Counted from the stretch's first letter, positions 19,081 to 28,220 are shown. The stretch is DNA of 64,000 nt from Candidatus Reidiella endopervernicosa (GCF_013343005.1 NZ_CP054491.1:1116001-1180000), one strand, 5' to 3'. Numbers and translations are program-made. The notes: generated by a model from the sequence alone, not told the origin.

Positions 19081-20333
19081 TGAGGCTCCCCCAGTTTAAC
19101 GGATGAATTAATTAAGAGGCACACTTTGCCTCGTATTCTGCAGGACTTACATACCCCAAGTACGAGTGACGCCTGCGTCTGTTATAAAAGACTTCGATGT
19201 ATTCAAACAGACTCTGCTTTGCTTCCTGTTTGGTTTTGTAATCTTCGTAATCTACCAGTTCGGTCTTAAGTGTACCGAAGAAACTTTCCGCCACCGCATT
19301 ATCCAGGCATTCACCTTTACGGCTCATGCTGCAGCGTAATGAGCTCTCTTTCAACAGCCTCTGGTAGTCACCTGAAGCATAGGTTCTGCCCTGGTCTGAG
19401 TGCACAACTACTGACTCTACTCGGCCTCTTCGCCAGATAGCCATCGTGAGTGCGTCCTTCACCAGTAGAGTGTTGTTATGGTTGCTCATAGCCCAGCCAA
19501 TGACATGCCTTGAATAGAGATCAATGATGACGGCCAGATAAAGCCACCCTTGCCGCGTCGGTATGAAGGTGGTGTCAGAGACCCAGGCTTTATCAGGTCT
19601 TTCCACATCAAACTCTCGCTTAAGCAGATCTGGCGCGGGCTGCATCGTGTTCTTTGAGTTAGTCGTTATGACAAACTTTCTAGCCATCTTAGAGGCAATG
19701 TCATTTGCCCTCATCAGTCTGGCCCACGATTAACACCAACACGTTCTCCATCTCTTGCAGATCTTTATGGATGCGAGGCGATCCATAGATCTGCCGACTT
19801 GCCTTGTGAAACAGCTTTATTTTAGCGGTGAGCTGGCGATCCTCAATGGAGCGCTTGCTTTCAGGTCGGTTGCACCATGAATAGTAGCCATTCACTGATA
19901 CATCAAGCGCATGACAGAGCCGTATAATTCGATGCTTTGTGCTGAGCGATTGAATAAAGGCGTACTTCACTTGAGATCCTCGCAAAGTACGCGGCGGCTT
20001 TTTAGGATTTCAAGCTCCTCTTTCAGCCGTTCATTCTCTTGGCGAAGGGTGGTGACTTCGCTTTGATCCTGCTTCTTTGGCCTTCCCGGACCTTCAAAGG
20101 CTTTGTTTCCTTTGTTGGATAACTGCTCTTTCCATTTGTAGAGTTGATTACGCCGAATACCAAGCTCCATAGCGATATCAGTGGCTGGTCTATCAGACTC
20201 ATCCATCAGGCGAACCGCTTCTAATTTGAACTCTTTGGTGTAGGTCTTATATGGCTTGCGTTTTCTAGTCATTTGATACTCCTATGGCGACATTGTCGCT
20301 TATTAAAAGTACCCGTTAAACTGGGGAGGTTCA
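19081..20333 (-). mobile_element. IS3-family insertion sequence, copy A (defective)
   Basis: The 1253-bp element has ends TGAGGCTCCCCCAGTTTAAC and (reverse) TGAACCTCCCCAGTTTAACG, imperfect inverted repeats of about 22 bp ending TGA...TCA. It holds orfA and orfB in the usual overlapping arrangement and is nearly identical to copy B. Flanking bases do not form a target duplication: the orfA side reads GGGGTCAGAT, as in copy B, while the orfB side reads AAATCGGGG. Confidence 0.92.
19112..20272 (-). pseudogene. IS3-family transposase orfA/orfB, copy A
   Basis: OrfA (from 20272) is a helix-turn-helix and leucine-zipper protein (KEFKLEAVRLMDESDRPATD, EVTTLRQENERLKEELEILK). The A-tract that acts as the -1 frameshift site in this family is only 5 A here, against 7 A in copy B, so the orfA frame ends early. 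OrfB (to 19112) has the DDE triad in KAWVSDTTF, VVVHSDQGR and NAVAESFFGTLKTE. OrfB is itself broken near 19735-19760, where bases are missing compared with copy B (GERVGVNRVARLMR is lost). The copy is probably unable to make a full OrfAB transposase. Confidence 0.88.
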
Positions 20334-20548
20334 ATCTGACCCCTTGATCCTTGATCCTTGATCCCATTTGGATGTCGTATGAGATGATTGCCTGAGTATC
20401 TGGTTTGTTGCACGTGATAGGGTTGGTAGGGTTTAAATAATATAGAGCGAACCGATTTGGAGAAATACACCAAACAGTGGTTTGATTATAGTTCATTTGT
20501 TGTTTGCTAAGCTGTTGAATCGTGTTTTTGATAAGATAATCTCTCCTG
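20334..20548. other. Short AT-rich spacer between IS3 copy A and element copy 3
   Basis: It begins with ATCTGACCCC, the complement of the GGGGTCAGAT seen beside IS3 copy B, and continues with three tandem CCTTGATC units (about 20339-20364). I see no gene in it. Confidence 0.5.
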
Positions 20549-20830
20549 CGCTGACCGCCATGGATAGCGAAGCGAAGGCGGTTAGTCCGCGATAGTCGAC
20601 GCCGTCTGCATATTCGTAGTTGAGAGCGCGAGCGGACGACGAAGAAGATGCAGCAGCGGCTTTATGTCGGCGTAGAGTCACTGAGGGAGTTGTGTAGAGC
20701 CGCGAAGAGGTGATTACGCAACGAACGCAGGACGTCGGGGCGCCGTAGGCATAAACGGTCGCGTTAAGTATTTGCCGCTTGCTTGGGCTTGGATGCCCAA
20801 AACAAACTTTCGCAAAATAGCGACTCCCGA
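20549..20830 (-). mobile_element. Hairpin-ended short element, copy 3
   Basis: Minus-strand copy, ends CGCTGACCGCC (left on the plus strand) and GCGACTCCCGA (right; one C fewer than the other copies). Its host context is not a recognisable gene. It lies 216 bp from IS3 copy A and 73 bp from a small lipoprotein gene. Confidence 0.88.
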
Positions 20831-20902
20831 ATGAGTGTTTGATTGTCAGTGTTACAAGTGAATGGCTGTTATTTTTAAGCCTAATTGTGCTCCTTTGTCT
20901 TT

Positions 20903-21049
20903 TTATTTTATAGATAAACGTAGGGAATTAATGGTTTCGACATGGATTGCAATATCTTCACCGAAATCGTTTATCACTAATGGTCCATTTGTTGGGTCGT
21001 AGCAACCAGTAATCGTTAATATTATTAATGATGATAAATATCTTATCAT
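20903..21049 (-). CDS. Small lipoprotein (48 aa), unknown function
   Basis: The peptide starts MIRYLSSLIILTITGCYDP: a short basic/hydrophobic leader ending in the lipobox ITGC, so it would be lipidated at Cys16. The remaining 32 residues (DFGEDIAIHVETINSLRLSI at the end) show no motif. The start lies 4 bp after the stop of the truncated gene upstream, so the two were coexpressed. Its low GC matches the surrounding acquired DNA. A small lipoprotein after a larger secreted protein can be an immunity protein, but nothing here proves that. Confidence 0.55.
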   Translation of the reverse strand: MIRYLSSLIILTITGCYDPTNGPLVINDFGEDIAIHVETINSLRLSIK

Positions 21050-21053
21050 TGGC

Positions 21054-21336
21054 TTAAAACCACGCGAGAGGCTCTGGATTTACACCATAATCCTGCGCGG
21101 AATTCTCAAAGTAATTACCGTTTCTGTGCATCCATCCATCAGGTCCAATAAATCCTCCGCTTACCATATAAGCGGGTAAATAGAATATCCCAAAAACTTG
21201 CTGTTGGTATGTGTGAGCCTCCCCATGATAGCCTAAGTTTGCATTAAATCCCCATCTGCTATGACTCATTGCATATGCTATACCTAATTCAGGGTCTGCA
21301 CCTTTTCCATAAGATATCGTATTGCCAAGTACGAAG
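21054..21336 (-). pseudogene. C-terminal fragment with HE-x-HTxQQ-like motif, truncated by a mobile element
   Basis: About 94 codons are open from the border of the inverted-repeat element to a stop at 21054. The sequence runs YFVLGNTISYGKGADPELGI...GYHGEAHTYQQQVFGIFYLP...NPEPLAWF. A segment with HGEAHTYQQQVFGIFYLPAY resembles the tails found at the ends of some Rhs-like or cell-surface proteins where a HE-x-QH-type motif precedes GPLYLP; this similarity is from memory and weak. The 5' part of the gene is absent. The following small lipoprotein gene starts 4 bp downstream. Confidence 0.5.
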
Positions 21337-21351
21337 TAAGTGGGGTCAGAT

Positions 21352-22608
21352 TGAACCTCCCCCAGTTTAACGGGTACTTTTAATAAGCGACAATGTCGCC
21401 ATAGGAGTATCCAAATGACTAGAAAACGCAAGCCATATAAGACCTACACCAAAGAGTTCAAATTAGAAGCGGTTCGCCTGATGGATGAGTCTGATAGACC
21501 AGCCACTGATATCGCTATGGAGCTTGGTATTCGGCGTAATCAACTCTACAAATGGAAAGAGCAGTTATCCAACAAAGGAAACAAAGCCTTTGAAGGTCCA
21601 GGAAGGCCAAAGAAACAGGATCAAAGCGAAGTCACCACCCTTCGCCAAGAGAATGAACGGCTGAAAGAGGAGCTTGAAATCCTAAAAAAAGCCGCCGCGT
21701 ACTTTGCGAGGGATCTCAGTGAAGTACGCCTTTATTCAATCGCTCAGCACAAAGCATCGAATTATACGGCTCTGTCATGCGCTTGATGTATCAGTGAATG
21801 GCTACTATTCATGGTGCAACCGACCTGAAAGCAAGCGCTCCATTGAGGATCGCCAGCTCACCGCTAAAATAAAGCTGTTTCACAGCAAGTCGGCAGATCT
21901 ATGGATCGCCTCGCATCCATAAAGATCTGCAAGAGATGGGCGAACGTGTTGGTGTTAATCGTGTGGCCAGACTGATGAGGGCAAATGACATTGCATCTAA
22001 GATGGCTAGAAAGTTTGTCATAACGACTAACTCAAAGAACACGATGCAGCCCGCGCCAGATCTGCTTAAGCGAGAGTTTGATGTGGAAAGACCTGATAAA
22101 GCCTGGGTCTCTGACACCACCTTCATACCGACGCGGCAAGGGTGGCTTTATCTGGCCGTCATCATTGATCTCTATTCAAGGCATGTCATTGGCTGGGCTA
22201 TGAGCAACCATAATAACACTCTACTGGTGAAGGACGCACTCACGATGGCTATCTGGCGAAGAGGCCGAGTAGAGTCTGTAGTTGTGCACTCAGACCAGGG
22301 CAGAACCTATACTTCAGGTGACTACCAGAGGCTGTTGAAAGAGAGCTCATTACGCTGCAGCATGAGCCGTAAAGGTGAATGCCTGGATAATGCGGTGGCG
22401 GAAAGTTTCTTCGGTACACTTAAGACCGAACTGGTAGATTACGAAGATTACAAAACCAAACAGGAAGCAAAGCAGAGTCTGTTTGAATACATCGAAGTCT
22501 TTTATAACAGACGCAGGCGTCACTCGTACTTGGGGTATGTAAGTCCTGCAGAATACGAGGCAAAGTGTGCCTCTTAATTAATTCATCCGTTAAACCGGGG
22601 GAGCCTCA
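21352..22608 (+). mobile_element. IS3-family insertion sequence, copy B
   Basis: The 1257-bp element runs from TGAACCTCCCCCAGTTTAAC to GGGGGAGCCTCA. A 3-bp duplication GAT (21349-21351 and 22609-22611) flanks it, as is usual for the family. It is inverted relative to copy A and nearly identical in sequence. Confidence 0.95.
21415..22577 (+). pseudogene. IS3-family transposase orfA/orfB, copy B
   Basis: OrfA starts at 21415 and retains the 7-A slippery tract (CCTAAAAAAAGCC, near 21683) expected for programmed -1 frameshifting. OrfB has the DDE residues in VSDTTF, HSDQGR and AESFFGTLKTE, but is broken near 21885: copy A reads CACAAGGCAAG and copy B CACAGCAAG, so the frame HKASRQIYGSPRIHKDL is lost. 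Copies A and B therefore carry different lesions, and each keeps the part the other has lost. Confidence 0.88.
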
Positions 22609-23066
22609 GATGAAACTAAATCCTTGCTCTTACGCAATGTTGGGCACCTCGGTCAGATAATTTAGGTCTGTGAAGTAGCTCGTATCAAGAACTAAGTTTC
22701 ATCTGACCCCACTTATTTACATAAGCGGCCGATCGGTAGCGAGGTCCGGTGACCGCAGGGAACAAACTTGATGTGATTGTTAGAGTTCATCTTTTCGCCT
22801 TTGCTCACGGTATGCCGGAATAGCCAGCTTTAAATACGAATCTAAAATAAAGTTACGGCTAGCAAACTCGTAAATAAGATCTGCAAACACATCTCTTCTC
22901 TCTGATTCATGATTCTTGTGACCTTTAGCTGAACACCGGCTTGTCTATATCGGACATGAATATCTGAAGGTATATTGGCTAACAGAATATAGCCATGGAG
23001 CTCATCTCCGGGGTTGAGAAACTTTGTGGTTAGACTAAAGGCCCCATCGTCTTCCCAAGAAACTAA

Positions 23067-23349
23067 CGCTGACCGCCATGGATAGCGAAGCGAAGGCGGT
23101 TAGTCCCCGATAGTCGACGCCGTCTGCCTATTCGTAGTTGAGAGCGCGAGCGAACGACGAAGAAGATGCAGCAGCGGCTTTATGTCGGCGTAGAGTCAGT
23201 GAGGGAGTTGTGTAGAGCCGCGAAGAGGTGATTACGCAACGAACGCAGGACGTCGGGGCGCCGTAGGCATAAACGGTCGCGTTAAGTATTTGCCGCTTGC
23301 TTGGGCTTGATGCCCAAAACATGCTTCCGCAAAAATAGCGACTCCCCGA
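23067..23349 (-). mobile_element. Hairpin-ended short element, copy 4
   Basis: 283 bp, in the same orientation as the host gene. The ends are TCGGGGAGTCGC and GGTCAGCG on the minus strand. Host codons abut exactly (GAC ACA | TTA GTT) after removal and no bases are duplicated. Confidence 0.9.
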
Positions 23350-23523
23350 TGTGTCTTCTGAAATTACATCTTTGAAATTTGATGCGGGTACGTTTCCAAA
23401 TATTTCTGTGTCACCTTCTGTATCAACAACAATATTGACGTCATTTATTACGCTATTACCTGTATTTGCGATGTAGTATTCAAGATGACTTGCTGTATCG
23501 ACTTTTCTTCCCATTACTTCGAT

Positions 23524-23805
23524 CGCTGACCGCCATGGAGAGCGAAGTGAGGGCGGTTAGTCCCCGATAGTCGACGCCGTCTGCCTATTCGTAGTTGAGA
23601 GCGCGAGCGGACGACGAAGAAGATGCAGCAGCGGCTTTATGTCGGCGTAGAGTCACTGAGGGAGTTGTGTAGAGCCGCGAAGAGGTGATTACGCAACGTA
23701 CGCAGGACGGTCGGGGCGCCGTAGGCATAAACGGTCGCGTTAAGTTTTGCTGTTTGCTTGGGCTTGATGCCCAAAACAAACTTTCGCAAAATAGCGACTC
23801 CCCGG
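23524..23805 (-). mobile_element. Hairpin-ended short element, copy 5
   Basis: 282 bp, same orientation as the host gene and 174 bp from copy 4. The first base is C instead of T (CCGGGGAGTCGC). Removal joins AAT to ATC in frame, with no duplication. Confidence 0.9.
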
Positions 23806-23988
23806 ATTAATTGAATCCTTGATCGAATCATGAACATCAATCAATTGCTTGGGTTTCGAGAGGACTACTGATAATTCTTTCTTTTCTTTCGTTCGATTAT
23901 GTATTGCATACGCAAGGGCAGCAGAGAGTACGGCACCGATAACAGCACCACCGATAGCAAAAGCTCCATTTATCATCTCTGGTGTCAT

Positions 23989-24339
23989 GTTTTACTCTAA
24001 TAGTTGAATATGTGGACGGCTCATATTTCAACATGACGCCAAAAGTTCTCACTTTGGTGCTGTGATCTGTTGTTTGTAGGGGGTGTTTGTTGTGCGTTTG
24101 CATCCTGCAACTCTTCTTCCTGTTGTGTGACGGCGTAAGCCTGATGGGGCTGATCGCTATGTTGGTGCTTTAGATCGTTTAGAAGAGATTAAACAAAACG
24201 GCTATCGAAGCCAAATAGGGTGGTTACGACCGTGCTGGTGTGGCTGATGGTGTGCTCAACAGGTTCGTTTTTGTTTCGGTCCGTTGAGTCTGGCTATCCG
24301 TGCTGACTCAACGGTATCTGGTGAAGGTGCGTGTTGATA
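23989..24339. other. Intergenic stretch, no gene seen
   Basis: No convincing frame. It contains a 10-bp perfect inverted repeat, CCGTTGAGTC (24281-24290) and GACTCAACGG (24305-24314), just beyond the end of the chemoreceptor gene. It has no T-tract and may be a transcript-end hairpin or an operator. Confidence 0.5.
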
Positions 24340-26097
24340 TTAAATCTTAAACTGCCCCACCAGTCTCTGCATCTCATCGGCGAGCTGTGCCAGATTGTCA
24401 CTGCTGATGGCGGTGGTGTTGGCGCGATCGACGGTCTGTTCTACCTCATGGCTGATGGCGCTGATGGTTCGGCTGACCTCTTCGGAGGTCTCGCTCTGTT
24501 GGGTGGCGGCGGAGGCGATGCGCTCATTCATCTCGCGAATGGTATCGACCATGGTGGTGATGCTCTGTAGTGCTTCACCCGCATGGGCGGCCTGATCGAC
24601 GCTCTGCTGTACCTGTTCTCGTCCGTTCTCCATTACAGTCACTGCCTCCTTGGCGTTGACCTGCAGGCTTTCGATCATGCCGTTGATCTCCTCTGCCGAG
24701 GATTGGGTTCGGCTTGCCAAGGTTCTGACCTCGTCGGCGACCACGGCAAAACCACGCCCCTGTTCACCGGCACGGGCCGCCTCAATGGCGGCGTTGAGTG
24801 CCAGCAGGTTGGTCTGTTCGGCGATGCCCTTGATCACATCAAGCACCGCACCGATCTCCTCGCTGCGTTTGCCGAGGCGAGTGATGACCTCCGAGGCGGT
24901 TCCAATCTCGGTGGCCAGTCTGTCTATGGAGTTGATGGTCTCGCTGACGACCTGTTGTCCCTGGCGCGCCTCGTCGTCGGTGCGCTGGGTGGCGTCGGAG
25001 GCGTCGGCGGCGTGGCTGGCAATCTCACCGATGGTGGAGGTCATGATGCTGATTGAGTGGGCCACTTCCTCGGTATCGGACTTCTGACGGACCAACCCCT
25101 GATTGGTTTCGGCGGCGACCATCGACATCTCCTCCGCAGCCCCGGAGAGCGTACTGGTTGCGGTTGCAACGCCGCTGATGCCGGAGCGGAATTTCACCAG
25201 CAGGTTGTTGAAGGTGTCGGCGATTTCGCCTAACTCATCGCTATTCTGGTGGACGATCTGCTGGGTCAGGTCTGAGCTCTGTTCAACATCGACAATGGTT
25301 GCCTTAATGGCGTTGATCGCTCTGTGGATGCGCCGTGCGAGCAGCCAGGCAAGAAAGGCGGCGATCAGCAGTGCGCCGATGCTCAGCGGTGCAACGTTTA
25401 CCAGAATGGCTTTCCATAGACCGCCGATGTGTGAGGCATCTTTAACCACCCAGATGGTGCCGCCACCCTCGTTGCCGGTATCGAGTAGCATATGCAGGCG
25501 CCAACTCTTAGGATCGAGATAGTAGCCGGAGGTGAACTGACTCTCGTCAGGACGTCGGTAGTTGCTCATCACGTCGCTGAGCTGTTGCTGTCCACGCTGG
25601 TACTGTTCTAGATCGCCCTTAAAACGATTGGCGAGTTTCTCGATGCGCCCGCGCTTCGGGTGGTCGGCTGCCATCTGTTTGAGTTTGTTACGGGCTGAGT
25701 CGACCTTCTTTACCAAACCCGCCTCATAGTTATCTGGGTAGGCGGTGCGTAGGATCGCACTCTGACCGCTGTCGTAGCTGATGCCAAACGCTTCGCCGTT
25801 CTGGTCGGTCTTGCCCTCTACAACAAACAGCATCAGCGACTCATCGGCCTGGTAGAGGCTCAGCGCCTCCTTGTCCTGAACGTTGGCGTAGTTGCCGCCA
25901 CCGACGGAGGCCTTCATCAGATTAAGAATGGGCTGGAGCCCGACACGTGATAGCTCCAGTGAGTGTTCAACGGCGGTATCGTAGTCATTCTGGTAACGGG
26001 CAAAGCCGAGTACCAGGCTGGTCACCAGTAGAAGAACAATAGGTCCACCCGTCACTACCTGACGAATCGACAAAGAGGGGAAGGTTAGGTTGGCCAT
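24340..26097 (-). CDS. Methyl-accepting chemotaxis protein
   Basis: The 585-residue receptor starts at [16 protein letters not shown] lies 7 bp before that ATG, so longer upstream starts are rejected. It has TM1 (about residues 12-33), a periplasmic four-helix-like sensor region of about 200 residues, TM2 (about 238-262, [18 protein letters not shown]), HAMP and a long coiled coil. The signalling tip is [20 protein letters not shown], which binds CheA/CheW. No CheR-docking pentapeptide is seen at the C-terminus (VGQFKI). It follows a monohaem cytochrome gene by 88 bp, so it may sense redox state or a ligand handled by that protein; this is inference. Confidence 0.95.
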   Translation of the reverse strand: MANLTFPSLSIRQVVTGGPIVLLLVTSLVLGFARYQNDYDTAVEHSLELSRVGLQPILNLMKASVGGGNYANVQDKEALSLYQADESLMLFVVEGKTDQNGEAFGISYDSGQSAILRTAYPDNYEAGLVKKVDSARNKLKQMAADHPKRGRIEKLANRFKGDLEQYQRGQQQLSDVMSNYRRPDESQFTSGYYLDPKSWRLHMLLDTGNEGGGTIWVVKDASHIGGLWKAILVNVAPLSIGALLIAAFLAWLLARRIHRAINAIKATIVDVEQSSDLTQQIVHQNSDELGEIADTFNNLLVKFRSGISGVATATSTLSGAAEEMSMVAAETNQGLVRQKSDTEEVAHSISIMTSTIGEIASHAADASDATQRTDDEARQGQQVVSETINSIDRLATEIGTASEVITRLGKRSEEIGAVLDVIKGIAEQTNLLALNAAIEAARAGEQGRGFAVVADEVRTLASRTQSSAEEINGMIESLQVNAKEAVTVMENGREQVQQSVDQAAHAGEALQSITTMVDTIREMNERIASAATQQSETSEEVSRTISAISHEVEQTVDRANTTAISSDNLAQLADEMQRLVGQFKI

Positions 26098-26185
26098 CAG
26101 TCGGGCCTCCTGCATGTACTTAATACAAAGGTGCAAGGTTCACGGTAGCCAGAGCGCCTGGCCACCATGAACGGCGATGCACTGG

Positions 26186-26662
26186 TTACTTGTTGCAGAC
26201 GCCGGTAATGCAGGCCTCACCGTAGCCCGAGTGGCAACTGGTGCAGGTGGCGGGTGCCAGCGATGGGTGTGCACCGCTGATCTCCTGCTTATCCATAGTG
26301 TAGGCACCATACTGCGGTTCACCCAGTAGATGCTCGGTCACCAGTAATACTTTGATATCGATTAGCTCTAGTACAGCGGTAGGCGCATCGGCATAGGCAC
26401 CCGCCTTCTGGCTGGGGTTAATGCGTACGTTGTAGGCGGTTCCCTTACCGTCACCGACCCAGTTATAGGTCTTCATTGTCTCCTGCACGATGGGTGGCAG
26501 GTCGGCAGGGATCGCGGTGTCTTTACCGAGAATTTGACCGCTGTGGTGAATTGGCCAGCTATCCCAGCCGTCGGGGAAGGCCGCATCGGAAGCGGCAAGG
26601 GCGCTGACGCTGACAAGCAGGGATGAGAGAAACAGGATCAGGGATTTGAGTGTTCCGTTCAT
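26186..26662 (-). CDS. Exported monohaem c-type cytochrome (P460-like?)
   Basis: The 158-residue protein has a signal peptide (LILFLSSLLVSVSALAAS) and a single haem motif CTSCH near the C-terminus, followed by GYGEACITGVCNK with two further cysteines. The central part (WPIHHSGQILGK, YNVRINPSQK, LLVTEHLLGEPQYG) and the C-terminal haem recall cytochrome P460-type proteins, but I am not sure of that. I start at MNGTLKS, which has GGAG at a normal distance; an ATG seven codons upstream is less likely. A perfect FNR-type box lies about 130 bp upstream. The chemoreceptor gene follows on the same strand. Confidence 0.75.
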   Translation of the reverse strand: MNGTLKSLILFLSSLLVSVSALAASDAAFPDGWDSWPIHHSGQILGKDTAIPADLPPIVQETMKTYNWVGDGKGTAYNVRINPSQKAGAYADAPTAVLELIDIKVLLVTEHLLGEPQYGAYTMDKQEISGAHPSLAPATCTSCHSGYGEACITGVCNK

Positions 26663-26683
26663 ACTAGTGACTCCGTGCATCAT

Positions 26684-26984
26684 TTAAGGTTTGGATAGCT
26701 ACTCGGTGGGCAAAACGACCGGCCCATATACTTCAGCTCCCTCTAAAGTAAAAACCCCTTCACTTATGGGGTATAGGGTCTGGGAGGACATTGATGCAGA
26801 TCAATCAACAGTGAGAATTGTTTGCATTGGCAGCAAATGTCATGAGGTGGCTGGCTGGTAGGTAGTGATATCGAGTTTGTTTGATACGCAGTGACGTGGG
26901 GGGTGAGGGGCCCCGCCGCCTGATCGCGAGATTGAGGTGTATGTAAGAGCCGAGTTGTTTGACTACAAAAAGAGGTTAGGTGGG
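26684..26984. other. Control region between the YCII gene end and the cytochrome gene
   Basis: No gene is seen. It holds the FNR-type box at 26791-26804 and a small inverted repeat ACCCC...GGGGT (about 26753-26772), between the box and the cytochrome start. Confidence 0.6.
26791..26804. promoter_or_regulatory. FNR/Anr-type operator
   Basis: TTGATGCAGATCAA matches the consensus TTGAT-N4-ATCAA at every fixed position. It lies about 130 bp upstream of the minus-strand cytochrome-chemoreceptor pair and downstream of the YCII gene, so anaerobic or low-oxygen control of the cytochrome operon is the likely role. Confidence 0.75.
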
Positions 26985-27308
26985 TTATTGGTTTATGGGC
27001 ATCTCAACTAGCTCCGAAACCTCAAGTGAGCCATTCACCTCAAGAAAGGGACACCGTTTTGCGATCGACAGCGCGGATGCCATCGAGTCGGTTTGAATGA
27101 TGGTAAAGCCTGACATCGTCGTTAAGCTTCCACGCGTAACCGAACCATCGGGTGCAACGACCGAGGTCTCCTTGAGTGGATTGGCGGGGCTGATTGCTGC
27201 CACGCCTAGCGAATTCAACCACTCCATATATTTTGCGAAGTGCTGCTTGCCCTCTTCTGGGGTGGCCGGCTGGTCGCCACCGAGGTAGGTGATCACGTAT
27301 TGCGGCAT
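26985..27308 (-). CDS. YCII-family protein
   Basis: The 107-residue ferredoxin-like alpha/beta protein begins MPQYVITYLGGDQP and has a region with QHFAKYMEWLNSLG and a C-terminal GFTIIQTDSMASALSIAKRC, typical of YCII/DGPF-type proteins. The family has a conserved His-Asp pair of uncertain activity. It has its own spacing on both sides (128 bp to the LysE gene), so no operon is implied. Confidence 0.8.
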   Translation of the reverse strand: MPQYVITYLGGDQPATPEEGKQHFAKYMEWLNSLGVAAISPANPLKETSVVAPDGSVTRGSLTTMSGFTIIQTDSMASALSIAKRCPFLEVNGSLEVSELVEMPINQ

Positions 27309-27436
27309 GGTGTGTTCCTTGACGTTGGTGTGCTGTGTTTGTCTGTTGTTAGAGAGGAGTCTAGTTGGAAAACCCTGAGAGGCAATGAAGGGTTGATCGC
27401 TGCCGTTAGTCGCAGTCGTGATGACAAATGGCGGTT

Positions 27437-28060
27437 TTAAGAACCCAAAAGGTGGAGCAGCTTGAGCCCATCGGCAAATAGCACAAATGAAAATGCCACA
27501 AGTGCCAGGCCAAGTAGCTTCATCGTGTAGCCGTAGGTTCTATCATTCAAGAAGGTTTTTGATCTACCGACAATGAGTGCCAAACCAACTTTTGAGCCGA
27601 TGAGAAGAAGGTAGAAACCGCCGATAAAGAGCAGTGGGGCGATCGTGTTGATGCTCATGGCTTTTGCGGTCGTCGGCGCGCCGACGCTGAACCAGAACAG
27701 ATAGGGGTGTGGACTCAGTGCGTTAGCCAGAACACCTCTGGTTAATGATTTGGGCCTCTCTTCGGTCGGCCGGTTATTGTGCGCTTTGGCGCTGATGCTT
27801 TCGTATCCGATGTATAGAACATAGCAGCCACCCAGTAGTGAGATGGTGCCGAGAATGGTGTCGAAATCGGATAGCTGGGTAAAAACAAGAAGCGTGATGG
27901 CGATGATCGGAATGTCGGTAATGATCGGAGCAAGTGCCACGCGGATACCTGCGCCGACTCCGTGCTCAAGGGTTTCAGAGATCACCAGGGTCAAGAGGGG
28001 CCCCGGAGAGAATCCTGCGGTCACCCCGAACAAAATCCCTATAGCCAAGTAAGAGAGCAT
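27437..28060 (-). CDS. LysE/RhtB-family amino-acid exporter
   Basis: The 207-residue membrane protein starts with the family hallmark GVTAGFSPGPLLTLVISETL (about residues 9-28) and has six hydrophobic segments (for example ITDIPIIAITLLVFTQL, LLGGCYVLYIGYESI, IAPLLFIGGFYLLLIG, MKLLGLALVAFSFVLF). These carriers export amino acids or related metabolites across the inner membrane. The substrate is not predictable. Confidence 0.92.
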   Translation of the reverse strand: MLSYLAIGILFGVTAGFSPGPLLTLVISETLEHGVGAGIRVALAPIITDIPIIAITLLVFTQLSDFDTILGTISLLGGCYVLYIGYESISAKAHNNRPTEERPKSLTRGVLANALSPHPYLFWFSVGAPTTAKAMSINTIAPLLFIGGFYLLLIGSKVGLALIVGRSKTFLNDRTYGYTMKLLGLALVAFSFVLFADGLKLLHLLGS

Positions 28061-28220
28061 CTGTTTAGAGTGCCTAAAATCGAGTGTTTTTCACTGTGCT
28101 TGGTCGTCGGCTTGGCTGTTCAGGACAGGGTACATCTCTGCGTTGTCGCCTTGATCTGTTTAACGCTTATTCGAGTGCGGCTTCACTCTTCCCCGTCGGT
28201 CAGAGTGATCGGCCCTGTTA

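Larger units (their letters stand above)
21337..22715. mobile_element. 119-bp inverted-repeat element (MITE-like), split by IS3 copy B
   Basis: Without IS3 the sequence is an element with 23-bp terminal inverted repeats, left TAAGTGGGGTCAGATGAAAC+TAA and right the complement of TAAGTGGGGTCAGATGAAAC+TTA (22693-22715), 22 of 23 positions matching. The interior of about 73 bp has no frame. IS3 entered the left repeat at GAT, which is duplicated on both sides of it. Confidence 0.75.
22780..23988 (-). pseudogene. Membrane-anchored protein of unknown function, interrupted by two copies of the short element
   Basis: The gene starts at 23988 with a membrane helix (AFAIGGAVIGAVLSAALAYA) and a polar stretch (VVLSKPKQLIDVHDSIKDSI). 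Element copy 5 follows, then IEVMGRKVDTASHLEYYIAN...VPASNFKDVISEDT, element copy 4, and LVSWEDDGAFSLTTKFLNPG...YILLANIPSDIHVRYR. Removing each copy joins codons exactly: AAT|ATC and ACA|TTA. A further one-base shift near 22930 separates this from the natural C-terminus (FADLIYEFASRNFILDSYLK...REQRRKDEL, stop at 22780). The intact protein would have about 200 residues, with one helix and a cytoplasmic domain. I do not recognise the family. Confidence 0.75.

Noticed and set aside
20341-20364. CRISPR-like tandem repeats (CCTTGATC units)
   Set aside because: Only three 8-bp units directly in tandem with no spacers; no cas genes in the window.
23860-24110. Frame beginning MQTHNKHPLQ on the minus strand as a gene
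   Set aside because: No ribosome site and unlikely composition; it overlaps the real start of the interrupted membrane protein in another frame.
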